DNA of 15,512 bases, taken from assembly GCA_019677205.1 (NCBI GenBank), contig JAAMXY010001535.1:1-15512 (forward strand), written 5' to 3'. The position numbers and the translations under genes were made by a program. The notes beneath the pieces were generated by a model that worked only from the letters and a program-made list of their open reading frames with translations, was not told the DNA's origin and did not search any database. Shown piece by piece: positions 9,187-15,512 of the stretch (the stretch's first letter is position 1; every line of letters begins with the position of its first letter). Source of the stretch: Pinguiococcus pyrenoidosus. Lineage: Eukaryota > Sar > Pinguiophyceae > Pinguiochrysidales > Pinguiochrysidaceae.

Positions 9187-9605
9187 GGTGTACTGCGAAT
9201 AGCCCTCTTCGCAAGCTGGGAAAGCGCGGGAGACGACCGCGCCGCCTTTGGTTCCAGTAGCGCAATTTTGAAATTTTCAGAATTGCATCTCGTGACAGAG
9301 AGAGAGAGAGGCTCTGTGACAGAGAGAGAGACTCCGTGACAGAGAGAGAGAGAGACTCCGTGACAGAGAGACTACGGGACAGAGGGTCAAATTCGCTCAA
9401 CTGTGGGGGTTGACAAGCCTTCAGCGCTCTCGCTCAAACAGCAACCCCGCCGCCACACTGCCTGAAACAATAAATCGCCGCAATCGCCGGTCCTCCAATC
9501 AGCAGGCGTTGGTTGCCGAAGCAACTGTCACTCCTTCACTCCTTCAAGGTCAGTTTCTTTGATGGAATCTAAACCGTCGTCGCATCGGTTGAGAAATGTC
9601 GTGTC
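9187..9605 (-). promoter_or_regulatory. eL18 upstream region
   Basis: No gene is supported. On the eL18 sense strand, the region from about 100 bp upstream of the ATG carries a CT-dinucleotide-rich tandem repeat (9292-9385). Closer in is a short inverted repeat, GCAATT ... AATTGC (9262-9286). Ribosomal protein genes in many eukaryotes have pyrimidine-rich start regions, so this may be the core promoter or leader; that is inference. The transposon is inserted at the distal end. Confidence 0.45.
9292..9385. repeat. GTGACAGAGAGA-type tandem repeat (17-24 bp units)
   Basis: Four units begin GTGACAGAG (9292, 9316, 9336, 9360), followed by a partial copy beginning GGACAGAG. Units differ mainly in the number of GA dinucleotides and otherwise share a CTCC or CTCT junction. 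Confidence 0.92.
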
Positions 9606-9607
9606 TA

Positions 9608-9630
9608 CAGTGATACCTATAATAAAAGAT
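9608..9630 (+). repeat. Left terminal inverted repeat
   Basis: 23 bp starting CAGTGATACCTATAATA, an exact reverse complement of 12989-13011. It is preceded by TA, which is also present outside the right end. The bases beyond TA do not match, so the only target duplication consistent with the sequence is 2 bp (TA). Confidence 0.95.
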
Positions 9631-9871
9631 TATCTTAGGCTGCTTCCCATCCAAAAGTAAATATCAAAAAAAATTGTTGTCGATATCTGGCAAAAGGATG
9701 CTCCTGAATATTTTTTAAAATACACATCTTATCAGGCGGTGGGAATCAAATACTTAATTCCATCTTCTGATTGGCTGCTGACTATTTTAAATTACCTCCG
9801 TCGGTTGACAATTTGAAACCCTCGTTTTGCGCGCTTTTTTGGCGCCCTCGCCGCGACGCCGAGAATCGACG
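9631..9871 (+). promoter_or_regulatory. Left subterminal region of the transposon, ORF1 promoter
   Basis: AT-rich non-coding DNA before the accessory ORF. It carries TTCTGATTGGCTG at 9765-9777, an inverted CCAAT-box sequence about 95 bp upstream of the ORF1 ATG. The same 13-mer lies on the other strand upstream of the transposase at 12680-12692. Confidence 0.5.
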
Positions 9872-10726
9872 ATGGAGGCCGCCACGTCCAAAGTTTCAAC
9901 AGCTGCCCAGGTCTCTCGGTATCGCCATCTCATTGCGACTCAAGTATGCCTTCCGATATCACAGATGAGGGAGATGCGCGCTGCTGAGCGGGAAGAACGT
10001 GCGCTACGAGCCTACTGCGCAGCTGTCGAGAACGCAAAATCGCAAGGCATGCTGTTTCAGTATCCCGGTGATGCTTCTCTGACTCTGCAGAGTACCTGCA
10101 AGCAGCAGGGTGGAAGGCCCATCGACGGTGCCTCCATTTGGCGTCTCTTCAAAGACGCCAGGAAGGAGATCGAGCACATCTTGCGACCGGCGTTTGAAAA
10201 GGTTCTAGCGGAGAGTGGCAAGTCAGACGAAGACGCCTATGCTGCAGCGCGACTCGAGGCGTACAAGCTCACAAAGGCTGGCGAGGATGCGACGATTCTT
10301 GCGGAGACAAACACGTTCTACCCGAAATCCTGGCTGGCTTTCAAAAGGTTCAAGGATGAGCCGATGATGAAGGCTGCCGCCTCAATGGCTGGCGCAGAGG
10401 ACGGCAGGCAGTCTCGCGCTCAGCAGAGGAAGCTCATGCTCACCGAGAGGGCACAGGAATCCATCAACAAGCACAAGCGCAGCGCAGAAGCTCAAGCAGT
10501 CAAACTTGAGCTGAAGAAGAAGAGAGTGGCAGCTCAGGAGAAGTTCGCTTCTGCTTTCATTCTGAAGACGGCACAAGAAGAACGGGCTGCCAGGATCTCA
10601 GAACTGAAGTTGCTTATGGAGCTAGGCGACACAAACGCAAAGGACGAGCTGATCCGGCTTCTACAGACGGCTCCAAAGCTTGCGCAACCTGATGCGGACG
10701 ACCCTTCTCTGCAGCTGCCTATCTAG
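9872..10726 (+). CDS. Transposon accessory protein (ORF1), unknown family
   Basis: 284 aa from ATG 9872 (A at -3); the frame is open further upstream only from a TTG. PIF/Harbinger elements usually carry a second gene for a Myb/SANT-like protein that brings the transposase to the nucleus and the ends. This product occupies that position, but I see no clear tryptophan-spaced Myb/SANT repeat. The N-terminal 150 residues are mixed helical and include SIWRLFKDARKEIEHILRP and TFYPKSWLAFKRFKDEP. Residues at about 170-260 are strongly charged and helical (KHKRSAEAQAVKLELKKKRV, then EERAARISELKLLMELGD), likely a coiled coil with basic nuclear-targeting stretches. The role is inferred from position. 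Confidence 0.72.
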   Translation: MEAATSKVSTAAQVSRYRHLIATQVCLPISQMREMRAAEREERALRAYCAAVENAKSQGMLFQYPGDASLTLQSTCKQQGGRPIDGASIWRLFKDARKEIEHILRPAFEKVLAESGKSDEDAYAAARLEAYKLTKAGEDATILAETNTFYPKSWLAFKRFKDEPMMKAAASMAGAEDGRQSRAQQRKLMLTERAQESINKHKRSAEAQAVKLELKKKRVAAQEKFASAFILKTAQEERAARISELKLLMELGDTNAKDELIRLLQTAPKLAQPDADDPSLQLPI

Positions 10727-10760
10727 ACAGGTCCTTCCTCGCAGCTGCATTTCTACACAC

Positions 10761-12014
10761 TCAGAAGAGCAGACTCCCTTCAGTGAACCGTCGATGGTAG
10801 TGAGCAACTAGGATGTTTCGTTTGGTAATGAAAGCACTGGTCGGTACGATGATGGCGTCGTCTCCACCATGATACCCAGTCGAAGACAAGTCACCACTTG
10901 AGCAAAGCGCTGCACCCTGTTGTCCACTTGTGTTTCCGGTCTCGTCGACTGTAGGGAACTCCGTGAAAGCATCGTACGAGTACAAAACGTTCTGCAGCCA
11001 AACGCAGACGAGAAAAGCCTTGTGAAGGACATCCACATTCTGGAGGAGAATTTTTCCTCGCCAGATTCTCCATCTCGCTTTCAGCCTTCCGAAGTATGTT
11101 TCTGCGTCCTTTCGCACTCTCTCGAGTGCCTCACTCCACAGTCGAAGCGGTTCGTCCTCCCGAGAACGCGATGGAGACATAAGGAATGCCACATCCTGAT
11201 ATCCTCCGTCAACGATGATGTACGGCTTCACCATTTTCCCATCCACGTTGAACATGGGGCCCATCGCTGCGACACGCTCTGCGTAAGGATCACTCGCCAG
11301 CATCGTCTTGTCGTTCGCGCTGCCAGAGAAAGGGCCGTGCACGCTCATAGCAAGACCAGTGTGCGACACAACCACGTTCCATTGCACCACCGTTGCTTTT
11401 TTGTGCCCTGAGTAGTATCGCTGGCGCCAGCAGGCCGGCACTCTATCCCAGTGCACAGTCACTCCATCCATGCTCCCGACACATGCAGGGAATCCTTTGG
11501 ATCGATATGGACCTTCGACCCTTTCAAAGTCTTCCACTGATGATGGCGATGCAATTCTTTCGCCTGCGACCGGGCCCACCTGATTACAGAAAGCGATGAA
11601 AAACCTATGCAAAGTTGATCTTGACACATTGCAAAGCTGTGACAAGGTCTCCCAGCACTCCGCTCGGCCCAGATGGCGCAATGAGGCCATCAGGAGGAGG
11701 TGCAGGGGGGTGCTCTTTCGTCCACAGAAGTCAGCATCCCCGCAGGACCAGAAGCCGATTTCCTCCACCAGGTCTAGGACGTCCTTGAAAACGCTCAAAG
11801 GGACGCGGTAGTGGAGCCGAAAAGACTCCAAGGCCCTTTCGTCACCTGCGGAGGCGCTGATGAAGTCCATATGCATCGTACTCTCAAGCGGTTTGAGATC
11901 GCGTTTTTCCCTGCGGGGAAGGCTCCTGCGAGACGCATCAGTCTTTGCCTCTTCTTCTTCGGAGTCCGAAGAGGACGAGCTGGAGCTATCGAACATCATG
12001 GACCAGTCGTCCAT
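10761..12014 (-). CDS. PIF/Harbinger-type transposase (HARBI1-like, DDE_Tnp_4)
   Basis: Predicted endonuclease/transposase of the element. Residues are numbered from ATG 12014 (417 aa); the longer frame begins at a TTG and is not used. A serine/acidic N-terminal tract (about 10-22) precedes a helix-turn-helix region (about 108-143, RHLGRAECWETLSQLCNVSR). The DDE nuclease core follows: D183 in CVGSMDGVTVHW, then RQRYYSGHKKATVVQWNVV and GPFSGSANDKTML. D269 is in PYIIVDGGYQD and E305 in DAETYFGRLKARWRIW. These are the expected motifs in the expected order, with no stop or frameshift, so it is potentially functional. It faces ORF1 tail to tail. Its 5' side holds a perfect 8-bp-arm palindrome at 12103-12120. 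Confidence 0.93.
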   Translation of the reverse strand: MDDWSMMFDSSSSSSSDSEEEEAKTDASRRSLPRREKRDLKPLESTMHMDFISASAGDERALESFRLHYRVPLSVFKDVLDLVEEIGFWSCGDADFCGRKSTPLHLLLMASLRHLGRAECWETLSQLCNVSRSTLHRFFIAFCNQVGPVAGERIASPSSVEDFERVEGPYRSKGFPACVGSMDGVTVHWDRVPACWRQRYYSGHKKATVVQWNVVVSHTGLAMSVHGPFSGSANDKTMLASDPYAERVAAMGPMFNVDGKMVKPYIIVDGGYQDVAFLMSPSRSREDEPLRLWSEALERVRKDAETYFGRLKARWRIWRGKILLQNVDVLHKAFLVCVWLQNVLYSYDAFTEFPTVDETGNTSGQQGAALCSSGDLSSTGYHGGDDAIIVPTSAFITKRNILVAHYHRRFTEGSLLF

Positions 12015-12095
12015 GAGAAGGGCTTTGGACGAGAGTCGGAGTTTGATTTCTGCCTCGTAAAAAATCGGGTTCGAGTTTTGCCCAATTCCGCCCAA

Positions 12096-12988
12096 GAAAA
12101 AATGAAATTTTCAAATTTCATATGATGAAAAGTCCTTCGGAGGAAAAGTGAAAAAAAATATGCCAACATTCTTCAAAATCTAAACCTGATAAGAAGTGGC
12201 CTTATTCCAGGTAGATTTTGACTAAATATTTATCAATCAGTTAAAGTTTAAAGTCCGGTATTTCTAAGGAATGGTAGTTTTTGATCTTTTATTTCGATTT
12301 AAAATCCTGAAGAAAATCAGTCCGTTGCTTATATTGGAGTCTGGAACCACCCGCTTCCGCAGAGATCGTCAGCATTCCTAATCAATGATGACTACTTCCT
12401 CTTCTTCATCACCACAACCTGACTTTGGCTCAGCTTCTCGCAGTGGCAACAGGTCAGGCGCTCCTAGATCAAGGTCTGGCGCAACCTCCGCCTTCGGGTG
12501 GTAGGGGTGAAGCCGACTCAGTGATGATACCTCCGCCTTCGGGTGGTAGGGGTAAAACTGAGACGGCATTGGCAGAACAGACCTTCAGCATAGCTGAACG
12601 ACCTGCTGTAATACTTCCATTTCCTCAAGAGTTGCGGATCCGTAGATCTAGCGCCGTAAGAGGTGTGTAGCCAAGCATCCAGCCAATCAGAACGCCAGGT
12701 GAAGACAACGCACTGGGCAATGGTTAGCATCTGGTCGAAACTGTTCGTTTCTTTTTTTCACCTCCTGGACTCCTGTTGCTCGTGATTGGTCACGAGTTCC
12801 AATCCCTGGTTACGTCAGACAATTTTTTTTCGCCGCCTCAGCATTATCTTATTTTCATCATCGGTCTGGACGTTTCTCTTTTATTTTGAATATTGTTCAC
12901 CCACTTCTGGAAACTCGCTCGAGTCCTGTCTTAGATTTAGATTTGAAGTTTACATTGTTTCAAAAAACCCTTATCTTTCATTCTAGGT
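12096..12988 (-). promoter_or_regulatory. Right subterminal region of the transposon, transposase upstream region
   Basis: About 0.9 kb without a supported gene. It holds a palindrome TGAAATTT-TC-AAATTTCA (12103-12120), two 25-bp direct repeats (12484-12508, 12529-12553) and a CCAAT-type 13-mer inverted relative to the left end (12680-12692). A perfect 7-bp hairpin CTCGTGA-TTGG-TCACGAG lies at 12779-12796. These could be promoter elements or subterminal binding sites for the transposase or ORF1 protein. Confidence 0.5.
12484..12553. repeat. Pair of 25-bp direct repeats inside the transposon
   Basis: ACCTCCGCCTTCGGGTGGTA plus GGGGT occurs at 12484-12508 and again at 12529-12553, 45 bp apart. 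Between them, CAGTGATGATACCT resembles the terminal sequence CAGTGATACCT with a 3-base insertion. Confidence 0.9.
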
Positions 12989-13011
12989 ATCTTTTATTAT
13001 AGGTATCACTG
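12989..13011 (-). repeat. Right terminal inverted repeat
   Basis: Exact reverse complement of 9608-9630, followed outside by TA (13012-13013). Confidence 0.95.
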
Positions 13012-13013
13012 TA

Positions 13014-13676
13014 CCTCTCCAGAGGTTTTTTCCGACTTCCGCATTCTTCCAGAACTCGCCGCATCATTAATTCCTACAAGTCTGTCCCAGTAATTCCTGC
13101 AAGCCTGTCCAATTAATTCCTGCCAGCCTGTCCAATAACCATGCCCAGTTCTTTCTAGGGGTACATTCTATACCGTCCCCACACGGCTCTGGAGCGGCTG
13201 AACGCCATGCCCTGGCCGCCCATTGGCCGGTTTAGATTACCGATCACGTGATTCGGACGGAACTGCCAGCATGGCTTCGAAAGCCAGCGCCTTCGATCCT
13301 GCCCACCTCTATCCTGCTCTGATAAAGGCCCTAATCGATCCGCGCAGTTTCTGTAGAAGCTCACTTTCTTTTGCGCCGCAGGCATTCATACGGCTCTTCA
13401 CCGCGCACCCTCCTGTGACTGGCGTCTTCCAACAGGAAAGCGCAGCCTTTCAGGCGGACAAGGACTCTGAGGTGCACACACCTCCGCTGGTTGCAAGCCT
13501 TTCATCACCGGCTCTTCCGGAGAGACCAGCGAAGGCCCATCCACAAGGTTTGCTTTGGAGGGGGCAAAATAGAGACAGAGAGAGGTTCTTGTCATTTGCC
13601 AGAGTTTCTGCCATTCTCATTCTCGTTCTTGCTCACATCGATGCAAACGTGATTCAGTGGCCTGGCAAGAGGGAAG
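13014..13676 (+). other. Upstream region of the HSF gene, with an unassigned open frame
   Basis: It contains three 23-bp tandem repeats (13068-13136). From ATG 13271 (A at -3, G at +4) a frame is open to 13684, but the product (138 aa) matches nothing I know. The stretch has several strong acceptor-like sites (CAG ending at 13381, 13435 and 13657). The donor/acceptor pairs I tried did not join this frame in phase to the HSF frame. It may be 5' UTR with introns, an upstream ORF or a small gene. Confidence 0.35.
13068..13136. repeat. 23-bp tandem repeat, 3 units
   Basis: Units TAATTCCTRCAAGYCTGTCC plus 3 bases at 13068-13090, 13091-13113 and 13114-13136. They lie about 55 bp outside the right end of the transposon. 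Confidence 0.92.
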
Positions 13677-14481
13677 ATGAGTAAGGCCAGAAACGAGGTC
13701 TTTCCCAAGGTGCTTCAGCAACTTCTTCACGACGACGAAGCACGGGGAGTCTGCGAATGGTCCGAGGATGGTACATACATAAAGGTAGGCCTCTACTTCG
13801 CCGCGCAGAGCGAAGGGAACGCAACGCTGCCCCTCACCGATGATTCGGCGGACGAGATGCGCCATCTGGATACTGACCAGCCTGTGTGCCGCTCGACACC
13901 TTCAGATCATCGACACCGTGCGCTTTGAGAACGATCTATCGCCGAGGTACTTCTCGCACTCCAAGTTCAGCTCCTTTGTGCGTCAACTGCACTCGTACGG
14001 ATTCCGCAAGCTGCACGGATGCCCGAGCTACAAGCACGAGTACCAGCATCGCTTCTTCCAGCGTGACTATCCGGAGGCGGTGGAGCAGATGAGTCGAAAG
14101 GACGCGACGAGGAATCAAGCCGTCGGAGCTGGCTCGGACGCAGCGGTGGGCGAAGGCCCGCAACTTGCGTCGCCCAGGCCGCCTATCGATCAAGAGCAGA
14201 TCCCGGCCCACTTCCAGACGGTGGAGGCCAACGACGCTGAGGTTCTGAGTCACCATGCGAATGCCGGCAACGGCACCATGACGAAGAATCAGATGTGGCT
14301 CCAGGAGACGACATACTACGCCAATAAGTCCGAGAAGATCCGACAGGTCATCTCGCGGTCGATGGCGAAGATCGAAACCCTCCACGAAGAGCTGCGCGCA
14401 ACCTACGAGATGCTTCGCAGCATCGCCGAAGAAGATGACGCAGAACTTGGCCACGTGTATTCCATGCTCCATTCAGTGTAG
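13677..14481 (+). CDS. HSF-type DNA-binding domain transcription factor, 2 exons
   Basis: Exons 13677-13784 and 13906-14481, joined across a 121-nt phase-0 GT-AG intron, give 227 aa. The HSF DNA-binding domain covers about 8-100. It has FPKVLQQLLHDDE, then CEWSEDGTYIK (the conserved Trp), then the intron position. LSPRYFSHSKFSSFVRQLHS with YGFRKL (47-72) contains the recognition helix, and HEYQHRFFQRDYPEAVEQM closes the domain. A Pro/Gln/Ala-rich linker follows. A helix at about 176-215 (SEKIRQVISRSMAKIETLHE) could oligomerise, although it lacks a clear long HR-A/B heptad array. Expected to bind nGAAn-type sites in the nucleus. The protein is short for a canonical heat shock factor and resembles the expanded small HSF families of some algae. 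The start is tentative because upstream exons are possible. Confidence 0.85.
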
Positions 14482-15335
14482 TGCATCATGGCGAAGTCTC
14501 CCGGCGGTTTTACCCTCTCCCTGCGCAACGCGTCGTTCCGGTGGGTGACTCGGAGGAACGATAAGAGCAAGAGCAACGCAAGCTCGCTGCCCCGACAACC
14601 ACCTACTGCTTTGTTTGGCAAGATGGCCAAGTTGCTGATCCAAAGAGCTGCAGCGGGCTTCGGAGTGCCGTGGGGATGCTGTATCTTTCACCTTTAATCA
14701 CAGGAGCCTCGCCAGAGGAAAGGAACTAAGGGAGGAGGTCGCCGGATGACGCGGCTTTGTGGCCGTGGCCGACTTCGCTGCGCTTGTATACAAACGTCTT
14801 GGTATCCGTGAAGGGGGAGGGGACGGGACTTACATGAGAGTTTGTAGGAATGTATATGGCCTAAAAGGAACAACCTGCTTCACGACTGCGAAAGAAACGA
14901 GCCTCCTCAGATGGCATACTTGTGGTGTCCGGGACGGACAATTGCCCGTACTCATCAAAGGAAGAAGCCCATGGGCAAACAAAGACGTGATGGGCTTCTT
15001 CCAACCCTCTTGCAAGCCTACTCCTGGAAGGAGACCCCCGCCAGAGACAGCCGATGACCTGTGCCTTCATGCGAACCGCGGCAGAAGTGGGGCATCACGT
15101 GAAGAGTGGACTTGCAGAGCAAGTGAAAGGAATGGGAGTAGTCGTTAAGGAGCGCGAGGCAATGGGCAGCCCGTTGCTTAAAGGACGAGGTTCAGCAAAG
15201 CGGAAAAAGGGCTTCCTCCGGTCACTCAGGATACACGCAAGCGCACTCTCCTTGGACGAGAAAGCCATCGTGGGCTTCTTCCAAGACTAATCCTGAAAGT
15301 AAACTGCCCGTCATACAGACCAGATGTTCTGCCAC
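14482..15335. other. Convergent intergenic region between the HSF and ubiquitin genes
   Basis: It must hold both 3' UTRs. Open frames exist (ATG 14488 to 14697, ATG 15054 to 15290, and a 14759-15148 frame with a GTG start), but none resembles a known protein and none has clear splice links. The most definite structure is a 12-bp perfect inverted repeat at 14960-15002, with a third copy of its right arm at 15271-15284. The 78-aa frame 15054-15290 is the most gene-like, being basic in its second half and ending GFFQD, but support is weak. Confidence 0.4.
14960..15002. repeat. 12-bp inverted repeat (potential hairpin)
   Basis: GGAAGAAGCCCA (14960-14971) and TGGGCTTCTTCC (14991-15002) are perfect complements around a 19-nt loop. 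TGGGCTTCTTCCAA recurs as a direct copy at 15271-15284. Confidence 0.85.

Positions 15336-15512
<177 letters not shown>

Larger units (their letters stand above)
9608..13011. mobile_element. PIF/Harbinger-like DNA transposon, apparently complete
   Basis: The 3404-bp element has 23-bp perfect terminal inverted repeats (9608-9630 and 12989-13011), flanked on both sides by TA. It encodes a DDE_Tnp_4/HARBI1-type transposase (minus strand) and a second ORF (plus strand) that converge with 34 bp between stops, the usual two-gene plan of PIF/Harbinger elements. Both ORFs are open, the catalytic triad is present and the TIRs are identical, so the insertion looks recent and possibly active. The ends and the stretch 12100-12340 are AT-rich, unlike the GC-rich host. 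It sits between the eL18 and HSF genes without breaking either. Confidence 0.88.

Noticed and set aside
8392-9339. 315-aa plus-strand open frame
   Set aside because: It is the antisense shadow of eL18, whose conservation on the other strand is unmistakable.
8501-9400. 299-aa minus-strand open frame over eL18
   Set aside because: Shifted frame of the eL18 locus; its Ser/Leu repeats come from the GA/CT array.
9944-9964. Possible mini-intron in transposon ORF1 (GTATGC ... CACAG)
   Set aside because: Only 21 nt and in frame, too short for a normal spliceosomal intron; treated as coding.
12015-12095. N-terminal extension of the transposase from 12095
   Set aside because: It begins with TTG; the first ATG in frame is at 12014, and the extension has no family similarity.
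14488-14697. 69-aa frame right after the HSF stop
   Set aside because: No recognisable motifs; it starts seven bases after the HSF stop in what should be its 3' UTR.

Overview
This window is nuclear DNA of a eukaryote, most likely a unicellular alga or other protist. The host genes are GC-rich and carry short GT-AG introns (59-186 nt). Plausible start codons are ATG in good Kozak context. The recognisable proteins are eukaryotic: type II pantothenate kinase, plant-type isoprenylcysteine methylesterase, TMTC-family O-mannosyltransferase, ribosomal protein eL18, an HSF-domain protein and ubiquitin. Nothing bacterial is present. I cannot name the lineage from sequence alone; this mix would fit stramenopiles, haptophytes, cryptophytes or alveolates.

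Layout. A single-exon pantothenate kinase with an N-terminal membrane segment (327-2129, +; it may have an upstream exon) converges on an eight-exon isoprenylcysteine methylesterase (4298-2224, -). I rebuilt that gene exon by exon; it gives 431 aa with a complete Ser-Asp-His triad. A divergent control region of about 0.3 kb, with an uncertain upstream coding stretch (4626-5180), leads to a ten-exon TMTC-like gene (5181-8389, +, 812 aa). It converges on single-exon eL18 (9186-8605, -). Next comes a complete PIF/Harbinger-like DNA transposon (9608-13011), with 23-bp perfect terminal inverted repeats flanked by TA, a DDE transposase on the minus strand and a convergent accessory ORF on the plus strand. 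Beyond it are a two-exon HSF-type transcription factor (13677-14481, +), about 0.85 kb of mostly unexplained DNA, and the 3' end of a ubiquitin gene (minus strand) that runs off the right edge.

The host genes are housekeeping genes with no evident pathway link. Neighbours alternate strand throughout, so they form convergent and divergent pairs. The main novelties are the transposon (TA flanks rather than the usual 3-bp duplication, plus an accessory protein without a recognisable Myb/SANT domain) and the short tandem repeats, each with a different unit, inside at least five separate introns of the methylesterase and TMTC genes. Exon structures come from reading-frame continuity, splice-site sequence and remembered family alignments; no transcript data were available.
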